The notes under the pieces were generated by a model. It was not told the origin of the DNA and searched no databases. It saw nothing but the letters and a program-made list of their open reading frames with translations. Below are positions 18,608 to 27,327 of a DNA stretch of 64,000 bases, piece after piece (position 1 is the first letter of the stretch; every line of letters starts with the position of its first letter). A program made the position numbers and the translations under genes. This DNA comes from Candidatus Uabimicrobium amorphum (GTDB lineage: Bacteria > Planctomycetota > Uabimicrobiia > Uabimicrobiales > Uabimicrobiaceae): assembly GCF_009002475.1 (NCBI RefSeq), contig NZ_AP019860.1, positions 1,302,001-1,366,000 of the forward strand, given 5' to 3'.

Positions 18608-19279
18608 ATGAAAAAATTTTGTGTATTTCTATGTATGTTTATGGCCGGATGTGCAACTGGTTTTGATCGTTCGGACTTAAATAGACGTCTGTCGCAACAA
18701 GTAAAGATTTCGGAAAAAGATGCCGAAATTGAATCGCTTTTTGAAAGACGCCCACTGGCAAATCTACCGGTGAAAGTAGCGATTGCCTTAAATACGTCGC
18801 ACTGGAACGAAGACGATAAGAACAAAATACTTGCTGTTGGTGATGAGTTGGTAAGTCAAGGTGTGGCCACGGATGTTGTCTTACTTCCACAGATGGTAAT
18901 GGCCGATAGAAATTTGCGTACGATTCGTCTCGCAGCAGCGCGTTACCAAGCGGATGTGGTATTTGTGATTTCCTCAATCAACGATCTCGATCGCTATTAT
19001 AATCCACTGTCGGTGTTATATATCACCATCGTCGGAGCATGGGTGATCCCTGGTTCGCATATCGACAGTTTGTATATTGCGGAAGGAACATTGTTTGATG
19101 TGCGTAACGAGTACATTTATTTTTCCGTTCACGCAGAAGGCGAAGGCTCTACTTGGGGACCAGGGGCAATCATTGAGGCGAACGATGCCATCAAAAGAGC
19201 CAAAACTAGATGCGTGGAAAAATTTGCCACGTCTCTACGAGAACAATCGCAGAAAATATTGCTAGACACTATTCGGTAG
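18608..19279 (+). CDS. Predicted lipoprotein of unknown function
   Basis: 223 residues preceded by GGGG. The N-terminus MKKFCVFLCMFMAGC is a type II signal peptide with Cys15 as the lipidation site. The mature domain alternates strands and helices (VKVAIALNTSHW, LAAARYQADVVFVISSIND, YITIVGAWVIPGSHIDSLYI) and ends in a basic helix. It looks like a small alpha/beta sensor-like domain, but I do not recognise the family. It has its own transcription unit after the terminator at 18590. Confidence 0.72.
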   Translation: MKKFCVFLCMFMAGCATGFDRSDLNRRLSQQVKISEKDAEIESLFERRPLANLPVKVAIALNTSHWNEDDKNKILAVGDELVSQGVATDVVLLPQMVMADRNLRTIRLAAARYQADVVFVISSINDLDRYYNPLSVLYITIVGAWVIPGSHIDSLYIAEGTLFDVRNEYIYFSVHAEGEGSTWGPGAIIEANDAIKRAKTRCVEKFATSLREQSQKILLDTIR

Positions 19280-19285
19280 TGATCT

Positions 19286-19558
19286 ATGATCGCTTTATCG
19301 ATAGACCCTGTGAATCGCGAAGAGTTGCATTATATTTTGCACAATGCGCAAGAAGCGTTGCAGCTTAAACTGGAACTTGATTACTTACGCGATAAGTTTT
19401 GGAAACCAGAAAGTTTGCAACTGATCAATATTTGAAGGAAATACTTACTCCACAAAGGCAAAATTGCAAAAACAGCAGAGACTGCCGGCGTTGGTACACC
19501 TCAAATCCATAAACTCATGGCCAAATACAACATCCGTAAGGAAGACTTTAAAATTTAA
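19286..19558 (+). pseudogene. Fis-type HTH regulator fragment split by an in-frame stop
   Basis: Reading in one frame from the ATG at 19286 gives 49 residues ending LDYLRDKFWKPESLQLINI, then a TGA (19433-19435). The same frame continues as a well-formed Fis-family helix-turn-helix (KIAKTAETAGVGTPQIHKLM, then AKYNIRKEDFKI) to a TAA at 19556. Both halves make sense in a single frame, so this reads as a small regulator, or the tail of an NtrC-type activator, inactivated by a nonsense change. No AAA+ sigma-54 domain is left between the parts and there is no clear ribosome site at 19286. Confidence 0.7.
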
Positions 19559-19578
19559 TTCTAAAAGGGAGAAAATAT

Positions 19579-21750
19579 ATGGAGGATCAGGTTGTTCTAG
19601 CTACCTTTGCATCGAGCATTGTTTTAGGAATTTTATTTATCCAGCTTGCTCACCAACTGCACATATCTTCTATTGTCATTTTGTTACTGGGAGGGATTGT
19701 CGCTGGCCCTGCATGCCTGGGGCTTGTGCAACCTCAAAGTTTTAGCCATGAGGCACTTAAAACAATTGTCGCCTTAGCCGTCGGTTTAATTTTATTTGAA
19801 GGTGGACTAACGCTCAACATTCGCGAATATCGCAGAGTATCAAGAGAAATAAAGGGGCTTTTGACTGTTGGTGTCATCATCACCTGGTTGGGATGTGCTT
19901 GCTGCATTCGCTTTTTATTTCCCCAATTTAACTGGGATTTTTGTTTTCTTACTGCCAGTTTGGTCATCGTAACAGGTCCTACTGTCATCGGTCCGATTTT
20001 AAAAAGGATTCACGCGAAGAAAAACCTCAGCAACATATTGCACTGGGAAGGTATTTTGATAGATCCTATCGGTGTTTTTATCGCCTTGCTCTGTTATGAA
20101 TGGATGATCAGCGGTGGTGACCATGCGATACCGCTACTTCTAAAGAGAGTGGCAGTAGGTGTTGTTTTTGGACTAATTAGTGGCGGACTTATTTCGTTTG
20201 TTGTACGAAAATCGTGGATTGAGTCTGACAAACTCAACGGTTTTGTCCTCGCGTTCGCCATCGCCACTTTTACACTAAGCGAATTCGTCGCCCATGAAAG
20301 TGGTTTGTTAAGCGTCATTATTTCGGGGTTTTTAATTGGCTACTTTTTTGACAAAGAGCGGTTCCATCAAGTCAAGATTTATAAAGAGCAATTGATCGAA
20401 ATCCTAATCGGGATGCTGTTTGTGCTTTTGGCGGCCAACCTCGATATTTCTTCGTTTAAAAATTACGGTTGGCAACTTTACGCAGTGGTGCTGATGTTGA
20501 TTTTTATCGTGCGTCCGGTGAATGTTTTTCTCTCCACGTTGGGTTCGCAACTTGTTTTGAAGGAAAAACTCTTCTTGTCGTGGATTGCTCCGCGAGGTAT
20601 TGTAGCTGCGTCCATGGCGTCCCTGTTTGCCATGCGTTTAAAAGGTGATGTTTTTGCACAAAACCAAGTACAGTTTTTGGAGACATTTACCTTTTGTGTC
20701 ATTATCTGCACGGTACTCATTCAGGGTTTAACGGCAAAATGGGTTGGTCGATCACTAGGGGTTCTTAGTTCGCAACCGTCAGGTTGGCTAATTGTCGGCG
20801 CTCACAAAGCTGGACGCGACATTGCTTCTTTTATTCACGCACAGAACATCCCGGTATTTCTCATGGACACCAACCAACGCTGTATCCGTCAGTCGCGCAA
20901 GAAAAAGTTAGTGACCATTTGTGAAAACGCTCTATTGGCGCAACCAGAGCAGTACCCACAACTTTATGAAGTGGGCCATGTTTTGGCAATCACTTCTAAC
21001 GAATCGCTGAATTTACTCATTTGTCAACATTTTAAAAAGCAAATTCCCGATGCAGAATTCTATGCGCACAGTGACAAAGAGCAAGACTATTATAATGTAA
21101 ATATTGCGAAACCGGTATGGTCGGGACTTCCCGTACAAAGAATTATAAGCCTAGAAGACAATGAACATAAAATTGTCAAACGCAAAAAATTTGCCGCAAA
21201 AAGCGATAAACAAAAAAGAAATGTGCTCATTTGCTGTGATGAGGGTAAAATATATCCCTTTTTACCTGAAAATGTTTCGGAAAATTGCCAGGTCTTACAA
21301 TACAAACAAGAAGATGTTTCTGTAGAATTGAATTTGCAGGAAGAAGCTGTCTTGTACAGTGATGCGAAATCATTGAAGAGCGTTTTGGAAGAAATGCTTG
21401 TGCAGATGTTAGAGGACTTTCCACAAATTTCCTCCGAAAGCATTTTGCAAAAGCTCAATGAGGCAAATCAAGAAAACGTTATTTTGTTTCATTATTATGA
21501 CATTGCCATATACTACTATTATCACGAGGACTTTGAAACGCAAAAAATCGGTATCGCTAAGTTAGAAAATCCTCTGTTGATCTCCAATAGAGAAGCAAAG
21601 AGTGTTTTTGTTGTACTTAGCCCTGCCACTTTCTTACAAAGACACTTGGAAACGTCTTCAGATCTTTTGCGCTTTCTTGCTCAAAAGAAAAATCGAAAAG
21701 GATTGCGCAACGCAAAGAATCAAAATGAATTGTTACAATTGTTTTTTTGA
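19579..21750 (+). CDS. Monovalent cation/proton antiporter (CPA family) with RCK-like domain
   Basis: 723 residues, GGGAG site 9 bp upstream. Residues 1 to about 390 form a dozen membrane helices of the CPA1 type; TGPTVIGPILKRI and WEGILIDPIGVFIALL match the ion-binding region. A Rossmann-like RCK/TrkA-N domain follows (GWLIVGAHKAGRDIASFI, then FLMDTN and LAITSNESLN), which in relatives binds nucleotides and gates transport. The last ~200 residues are a less conserved cytosolic tail. It probably exchanges Na+ or K+ for protons at the inner membrane. Convergent with the MscS gene. Confidence 0.88.
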   Translation: MEDQVVLATFASSIVLGILFIQLAHQLHISSIVILLLGGIVAGPACLGLVQPQSFSHEALKTIVALAVGLILFEGGLTLNIREYRRVSREIKGLLTVGVIITWLGCACCIRFLFPQFNWDFCFLTASLVIVTGPTVIGPILKRIHAKKNLSNILHWEGILIDPIGVFIALLCYEWMISGGDHAIPLLLKRVAVGVVFGLISGGLISFVVRKSWIESDKLNGFVLAFAIATFTLSEFVAHESGLLSVIISGFLIGYFFDKERFHQVKIYKEQLIEILIGMLFVLLAANLDISSFKNYGWQLYAVVLMLIFIVRPVNVFLSTLGSQLVLKEKLFLSWIAPRGIVAASMASLFAMRLKGDVFAQNQVQFLETFTFCVIICTVLIQGLTAKWVGRSLGVLSSQPSGWLIVGAHKAGRDIASFIHAQNIPVFLMDTNQRCIRQSRKKKLVTICENALLAQPEQYPQLYEVGHVLAITSNESLNLLICQHFKKQIPDAEFYAHSDKEQDYYNVNIAKPVWSGLPVQRIISLEDNEHKIVKRKKFAAKSDKQKRNVLICCDEGKIYPFLPENVSENCQVLQYKQEDVSVELNLQEEAVLYSDAKSLKSVLEEMLVQMLEDFPQISSESILQKLNEANQENVILFHYYDIAIYYYYHEDFETQKIGIAKLENPLLISNREAKSVFVVLSPATFLQRHLETSSDLLRFLAQKKNRKGLRNAKNQNELLQLFF

Positions 21751-21759
21751 CTTTGCATC

Positions 21760-21795
21760 AACAAAGGATGCCTCATAAATTAGGCATCCTTTGTT
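21760..21795. terminator. Convergent-gene hairpin
   Basis: A 14-bp perfect stem (arms 21760-21773 and 21782-21795, sequence aacaaaggatgcct and its complement) with an 8-base loop lies 10 bp after the antiporter stop and 9 bp before the MscS stop. There is no long T-tract on either side, so it is a plausible bidirectional but non-canonical terminator. Confidence 0.65.
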
Positions 21796-21803
21796 GTAAT
21801 ACA

Positions 21804-24800
21804 TTACTGTTGTTCTTTTACTTCGCTAACTATTTTGCTGACATTAGCGCCGTTGATGGAACGCACATGAATATCGCGTTGCGGGAAAGCAATCTCAATA
21901 CCCTTTTCGCGGAAAGTACGGTTAATTGTCATGTGTAAATCATGAATCACTTTTAGAAAAAACGAAATGTTTGGTATAAAGACACGCATACTGAAATTGA
22001 GAGCGCTGTCACCAAATTTATTAAATACAACGGTAACACCTTCATCGGGAAGTATGTCGGGGTGACTTTGTGCCACTTCAATCAGAGTCTGTCTGACTTT
22101 TTCAACATCAGACCCGTATGCCACGCCTACATCTACAACAATACGCAAAGTAGTGTCTGACAACGACCAATTCACTAAGCGACCGGTAATAAACTCCTTG
22201 TTGGGTACTATCAGTTCTTTGCGATCCCAATCGGTGATGGTTGTCGCGCGAATTTTAATTTTACTAACTTTGCCAGAGGTCTCACCTACAGTAACAATGT
22301 CACCCACGCGCATAGGGCGTTCGAACAATATGATCAGGCCAGCGACAAAATTGGCAAAAATTTCTTGTAGACCAAAACCAAGTCCCACAGAAAAAGCAGC
22401 GACGAGCCACTGTACTTTGCCCCAATTGAGTCCAATACTTTGACAAGCGATAATCACTCCTACGGTTACCAGTGTGTAACGAATCAATGTGGAAACGGCA
22501 AAACTAACGCCATTTTCAAGCTTGATCTTTTGTAAAAAATAGATTTCGAGTAGTGTTGGTAGGTTTTTAGCAAGTATACTGGTGACCACTAAAGCAATAA
22601 TCGCGTAAATCAAATCCTTTAATGATGTCACTTCTTCACCACCTGGAATCGTGTAACTCCATAACACGATGCGGTTGAGCATTTTTAAAGCCGGTAGAAC
22701 ATCACGCCATATCAACCACAAGCAAACGGCAACTGCTAACCACTGCAAAATGGAAACCAGGTATTTTCCTTGATTTTTAAATTCTTCTAGATTGTAGGAT
22801 GCAATCGCTTCCTCTGATGATTCGGAAGTCTCTAACTGTAAGTTTTCTACTGCGTGCGTGTCTAGTGGCGCTTCGTTTGTGTTTTCCTCGTGGTTTTCCG
22901 CCTCTTTTTTTTCTGTCGCTTTTCTTTGCAAGTAGACAAATTTGTGATAAATGACTTCTAGCCAGCGTAGTAGTAAATTGCCCACATAAAATATGAGGAG
23001 AGATACTGCGATAGATTGCAATATTTTTTCGGATAAATGAATCGATGTGTAATGGTAACCAATAAAAGAAATGACTATGAGAAAAATAGGCAGGATTACG
23101 GTAGAAAAGAATGCTACGTAATAGATAATTTTGTGCAGGGGTTTTGTGTGCAAAGGAAAAATAGTGCGATAGTGGTGAAAAATGCGGAAAAAGAATATCA
23201 TACCAACGATCATAGAAAAGCTAAAGAACAGACGTCCTAAAGAGTCTTGCCAAATATTGTGATTTTCGATAATGAAAACGAAAAAATATAACGTCACTAG
23301 TGGCCACATGAAAAAACGAATACTTTTTCTGATGAAAGCGGTTAGCCCTACAGGCCAGCGAAAGTGTGCTTCTCCTAAGCCATTTACCATGCAAATGGCA
23401 TACGACAATGAGAACAAGAAATATATTTTTGTGGTTGCCTTAAGAGCTTGACCAGTATAAATGGCGAATAGCGACGGCGCTTTTTCCAAACGCCACCCAA
23501 GAGACCACATTATGATTGGTACTGTCGAAGCAACTACTAATGTATAGAAGCACACATATAATGTGTGTTTGAATTGATCGGTGCGTTTGCGACTTATTAA
23601 TTTGGTAATATCATCGAGTTGTTGATAGATCGACCATCGCACGTAAATGAGGAAGGCTAAAACAATGAAAAAGACAATGTAAAGTAATATATTTTCTCGT
23701 GCATCTATGAGAATGGTAGTGCAAATCTTCCACCAGTTGGCGGGTGAAAACAACCACTGTATTGCGGAAAAAATTTTACTGATGTGCTTTACTCTAAAAG
23801 CATCGGTACTTTTTTCCCAAAAAATGTGCTCCTCTATGTAAGTACGATATTCATTTACGGTACTAATGAGAAAGCGTTCTTTTGTGTCAAGATCGATTAA
23901 TTTAGATAGGTAGGTGTTGTAGTCTGTCACTAAATTTTGTATGTAGGCACGGCGGTTGGTAAGCACCTCTTCCAATGTTTGCAAGTAATTTTGGTAGTTT
24001 GCAACATCATTTGCAAATTGTGCAGCATACGATGCCTTCGCTTTTTCAAAATTGGCTAACTCGAGAAGTTTTTCTTCAAGTTCAATAATGGCAAGTTGTG
24101 TTGCAGGTAGTTCGTATTGACGTTGTATAACCTGTTGCTTGTTTTCGTGGATATGAGGTAAATTGTATAATTGTTGCCTTAGTAGTATCCCCATCACGTT
24201 TGTTAAATGGGCGGCTGTTGCTTTTTCTTTGGTACGATTAATTTCCAGTTGGACATCTTTTAGAGTTTTTTCGACTGTTTTGATGTATTCGATACGCATA
24301 GTTATATTTTTTAGTATTTGTTTACGTCTCTCCGTAAGGTTCGCATTTTCGGCTGTCAACTTTTTGATAACCGGGTGAGAACGAATAACATTTAGCAAAG
24401 CTTCGCGAGCTTGTTGCGCCGCTTCCTCCGCTTCAATTTTTTTTCTTTGCGCGATTTCATTGGTCAAGGTATTGATATTTTGTTCTAACAACAGCTGTCT
24501 TTTTGCCATATGTTCTTTGCGTAAATTGATCAAGTTATTGCGTGCATCGTAACTCGCAATTTCTTTTTCGTATGTCGTGTGTTCTTGAATAAGGGACTTT
24601 CGAATCAACATTGTCAGAATGTTGTTGGCTGTCTGGATACTATTGGTGTCACTTTTTTCCGTCGACAGTTGGTAGGATTCGATATTTTTCTTTATTTCCA
24701 GTAGTAATTTAGGAATTTCTAAACGCCGATTATTACGATACTCCAACTCCGCATGTAACGTAGCGACATCACCTTTGAGACTATCGCGTTCTGTTCTAAG

Positions 24801-25199
24801 CTGCGCAAGTTTTTTTTCTAAATCACTGAGGGAAATTTTGGCAAAGGCAAGGTCTTTAAAATCACTACGTGCAAAAACGGGTTTTTCTAACTCTTTTTGC
24901 AACTGGTTGATTTTGTCGCGAAATTCCACTTCACGGTTAGGAGCTGTGGTGGTGTGATTCGCGAAATCTTTTTCTTTGAGAACAAGATTTTCCGTTTTCT
25001 TGATATAATCAGACATTTGATTGTATATCTCTTGTAACTTTTTCTTGTCCTCTTCTGGGAGTTGAGAATCTTCCAATCGTTTTTGACGCGTTTGGATCCA
25101 TTCTTGAGTGATGTCTCTTTCCACAGAAGTGTTGTCATTTTGCGAAAGTAAATTTAAACTGAAAAAACACATCAACAACAATATATAAAACGTTCTCAT
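21804..25199 (-). CDS. Large MscS-family mechanosensitive channel (MscK/MscM-like)
   Basis: 1,131 residues. A signal peptide (MRTFYILLLMCFFSLNLLS) is followed by a long periplasmic coiled-coil region (residues about 30-460). About ten membrane helices follow from ~505, with an acidic loop near residue 790. The C-terminal MscS core includes FSVGLGFGLQEIFANFVAG, ERPMRVGDIVTVG and the beta-domain signature ITDWDRKELIVPNKEFITG. This is the layout of the large MscK/MscM/YbdG-type channels that open under membrane tension to relieve hypo-osmotic shock. It is last in a three-gene minus-strand run after YqhA-like and CorA genes, all membrane proteins. Confidence 0.9.
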   Translation of the reverse strand: MRTFYILLLMCFFSLNLLSQNDNTSVERDITQEWIQTRQKRLEDSQLPEEDKKKLQEIYNQMSDYIKKTENLVLKEKDFANHTTTAPNREVEFRDKINQLQKELEKPVFARSDFKDLAFAKISLSDLEKKLAQLRTERDSLKGDVATLHAELEYRNNRRLEIPKLLLEIKKNIESYQLSTEKSDTNSIQTANNILTMLIRKSLIQEHTTYEKEIASYDARNNLINLRKEHMAKRQLLLEQNINTLTNEIAQRKKIEAEEAAQQAREALLNVIRSHPVIKKLTAENANLTERRKQILKNITMRIEYIKTVEKTLKDVQLEINRTKEKATAAHLTNVMGILLRQQLYNLPHIHENKQQVIQRQYELPATQLAIIELEEKLLELANFEKAKASYAAQFANDVANYQNYLQTLEEVLTNRRAYIQNLVTDYNTYLSKLIDLDTKERFLISTVNEYRTYIEEHIFWEKSTDAFRVKHISKIFSAIQWLFSPANWWKICTTILIDARENILLYIVFFIVLAFLIYVRWSIYQQLDDITKLISRKRTDQFKHTLYVCFYTLVVASTVPIIMWSLGWRLEKAPSLFAIYTGQALKATTKIYFLFSLSYAICMVNGLGEAHFRWPVGLTAFIRKSIRFFMWPLVTLYFFVFIIENHNIWQDSLGRLFFSFSMIVGMIFFFRIFHHYRTIFPLHTKPLHKIIYYVAFFSTVILPIFLIVISFIGYHYTSIHLSEKILQSIAVSLLIFYVGNLLLRWLEVIYHKFVYLQRKATEKKEAENHEENTNEAPLDTHAVENLQLETSESSEEAIASYNLEEFKNQGKYLVSILQWLAVAVCLWLIWRDVLPALKMLNRIVLWSYTIPGGEEVTSLKDLIYAIIALVVTSILAKNLPTLLEIYFLQKIKLENGVSFAVSTLIRYTLVTVGVIIACQSIGLNWGKVQWLVAAFSVGLGFGLQEIFANFVAGLIILFERPMRVGDIVTVGETSGKVSKIKIRATTITDWDRKELIVPNKEFITGRLVNWSLSDTTLRIVVDVGVAYGSDVEKVRQTLIEVAQSHPDILPDEGVTVVFNKFGDSALNFSMRVFIPNISFFLKVIHDLHMTINRTFREKGIEIAFPQRDIHVRSINGANVSKIVSEVKEQQ

Positions 25200-25257
25200 A
25201 AGAATTCCTCGTACAAATACGATGTAAATTGTCTACGCTTTGACTATTATAATGTGA

Positions 25258-26352
25258 TTATAACCATCTCTTTTTTTTAAAATAAAAGAGCATGGAAAAA
25301 ACAATCGTAATCATAATTCCCCAAACACAAAAATAACCCCATTGCCACTCTAATTCGGGGATATGTTTAAAATTCATGCCGTACACACCAACGATAAAAC
25401 TAAGCGGAATAAAAATGGTCGAAATAAAGGTGAGCATTTTCATGATTTCGTTCATCTTATTGCTAATTGAGGTTAAGTATATGTCGAGCATACTAGATAG
25501 CATTTCGCGAAACGTTTCAATTTGATCTATGACTTGCGCGATGTGGTCGGAAACATCGCGAAAATAAATACGTACGTTTTCGTCAACGATGCTAGAGTCT
25601 TGTTGTAGTTTTCTGACAATTTCTCGTAGCGGAGAAACCATTTTACGCAAAGAAATAATTTCGCGTTTTAAATTGTGAATGGTGTGCATATTTTCGGGTT
25701 GTGGATTCGAAATCAAGTCGTCTTCTAACTCTTCCAAATCTTCTCGCATCTCTTCCAATAATAAAAAGTAGTGATCGACAATAGAGTCTATTAGAGTATA
25801 GGTTAGATAGGTCATGCCTTTATCAATAATCTTACCACTTTTTAGGCGATTGCGTACGGAATTAAAAACGTCTCCTGACTTTTCTCGAAAAGAAAGGACA
25901 AACTCTTTCCCTAGTATAATACTCACTTGTTCTGTTTCTATGGTGTTTTTCTCTTCTTCGTAGGATAGCATCTTCAATACGATATAAATATAATGCGGAT
26001 ATTCTTCCATTTTAGGGCGTTGATGTGGATTGACGATGTCTTCAAGCACCAACGAATGAATATTAAAATGTTTTCCTATCAACTGAATGGTTTCAATACG
26101 ATGTAAGCCATTTACATTTAACCATACTGGTTGGTTCAAATGAGAAAGAGAGTCTGATAATTCTTCTTCTTGTAGTTTTGTAAAACTTTTGGTGTGGGCC
26201 TTAAAAACATTAATGGCGACAGGAGTTTCGCTTTTATCTCCCATATACACCAATGTTCCTGGTGATAGCCCTATTTTAAGATGGCGTTTTTTTCTGTGCA
26301 TTTTATCTCTTTTGGAAAATCGGTTGCGCCACTTGCTCAAAATGGATTTCAT
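25258..26352 (-). CDS. corA: CorA-type Mg2+/Co2+ transporter
   Basis: About 364 residues from the ATG at 26352; a TTG four codons upstream and an ATG at 26301 with AAGAGA before it are alternatives. The soluble N-terminal funnel (PVWLNVNGLHRIETIQLIG, DIVNPHQRPK) leads into two C-terminal helices with the selectivity motif YGMNF (near residue 327) and a basic end (KKKRW). CorA forms pentamers that import Mg2+ through the inner membrane. It lies 58 bp upstream of the MscS gene and 30 bp downstream of the YqhA-like gene. Confidence 0.92.
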   Translation of the reverse strand: MKSILSKWRNRFSKRDKMHRKKRHLKIGLSPGTLVYMGDKSETPVAINVFKAHTKSFTKLQEEELSDSLSHLNQPVWLNVNGLHRIETIQLIGKHFNIHSLVLEDIVNPHQRPKMEEYPHYIYIVLKMLSYEEEKNTIETEQVSIILGKEFVLSFREKSGDVFNSVRNRLKSGKIIDKGMTYLTYTLIDSIVDHYFLLLEEMREDLEELEDDLISNPQPENMHTIHNLKREIISLRKMVSPLREIVRKLQQDSSIVDENVRIYFRDVSDHIAQVIDQIETFREMLSSMLDIYLTSISNKMNEIMKMLTFISTIFIPLSFIVGVYGMNFKHIPELEWQWGYFCVWGIMITIVFSMLFYFKKKRWL

Positions 26353-26382
26353 TTTTTTCAGCAAGTGGCGGTATCAAATAAG

Positions 26383-26970
26383 TTAAGATTTATGATGAGA
26401 GTGTGCGAGCTTGTCCATGAATGCCAGTGCAACACCTGAAATGACCAAAGCCAAATATATAATTAATCGCCATTTAAATTCACTTTCTGTGTAGTTTTTG
26501 GCGTTGATAAACACCTTGAGCATATCAACAGAAGCAATGGCAATGATAGAACTGATCAGTTTGACTTTTAGTGTCGAGAAACCCACCTTGCCCATCCAAT
26601 CCATTCTTTCGATATTTTTTATTTCTATTTTGGAGATAAAACTTTCATAGCCATTGAATACAACAATGACAATTAAATTTCCCATCAAACACATATCAAT
26701 CAACGACAGAATAGCAATCACCAATTCTTTTTCATTGATACTAAAAATACTGGGGACGATATGTGCAATTTCTCCGAAAAACTTTACTACCAGGACCAGT
26801 AGCATAAAGGCCATTCCAAGATACAACGGGGCCAATAGCCACCTACTGGCAAAAATTAGACGTTCGAAGAAATCTTCAAATGTTTTCGCTGTTGATTGTT
26901 CTGGCGTTTGATCTTGACATTTTTCTTCATCTTGATTTTTGATTTGTTTTTGTTTTTGTTTTTTTGACAT
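26383..26970 (-). CDS. YqhA/UPF0114-family membrane protein
   Basis: 195 residues: a polar Lys/Gln-rich N-terminus, then FEDFFERLIFASRWLLAPLY, the family's opening motif, and four membrane helices including LSLIDMCLMGNLIVIVVFNG and the C-terminal ISGVALAFMDKL. Function of UPF0114 is not established; a role in ion or stress physiology is often assumed. It heads the YqhA-CorA-MscS run. Confidence 0.85.
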   Translation of the reverse strand: MSKKQKQKQIKNQDEEKCQDQTPEQSTAKTFEDFFERLIFASRWLLAPLYLGMAFMLLVLVVKFFGEIAHIVPSIFSINEKELVIAILSLIDMCLMGNLIVIVVFNGYESFISKIEIKNIERMDWMGKVGFSTLKVKLISSIIAIASVDMLKVFINAKNYTESEFKWRLIIYLALVISGVALAFMDKLAHSHHKS

Positions 26971-27074
26971 CTATTTCTCTCACTATTTATCAAGTGGTTA
27001 TTTTTTCAATTTTAACTAGTGCTTTGGAACATTAGTTTTTAGTTTTCATTAGAGAGTTGTATTTTGCTAGTATG

Positions 27075-27123
27075 CGGTGCCCTCCCGCCGGCTAATCGCC
27101 GGCTGCCCTCCCACAGGGAGGGC
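27075..27123. repeat. Variant double-hairpin element
   Basis: Starts ggtgccctc like the dispersed repeat, then GCCGGC-taatc-GCCGGC (27087-27103) and GCCCTCCC-aca-GGGAGGGC (27105-27123). The order and the CTCCC-AC-GGGAG core match the family at 1251-1930 and 9137-9257, but the stems are GC-rich. I read it as a divergent member of the same family. It lies in the 357-bp gap between the divergent PFK/NUDIX and YqhA blocks' flanks, with no gene visible in that gap. Confidence 0.7.
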
Positions 27124-27227
27124 TTACGTATAGCACTTTTTAAAAGAAAAAACGACACGTTGGTAAGTAATCTATACCATGTATAAGTTTGAACTAACGC
27201 TGCGTTTTTTCGACACTTTTTGAACTA

Positions 27228-27254
27228 CGTAAACTCCCCACTGGGGAGTTTACG
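27228..27254. other. 12-bp perfect hairpin near the NUDIX gene end
   Basis: The arms cgtaaactcccc and ggggagtttacg enclose the loop act. Its CTCCCC-ACT-GGGGAG core resembles the second hairpin of the dispersed repeat. It lies about 75 bp beyond the NUDIX stop in the direction of that gene's transcription, so it may aid termination, though no T-tract follows. Confidence 0.6.
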
Positions 27255-27327
27255 GCGAAGTCGATTGTGGGCACCAAGTGCTAGGAAATATCTACTTAAG
27301 CAAATTTCACAAATTAATTCCAAGACA

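Noticed and set aside
27075..27254. CRISPR-like array from the clustered palindromes
   Set aside because: Palindromes differ in sequence, are not regularly spaced and have no unique spacers; they match the dispersed hairpin family.
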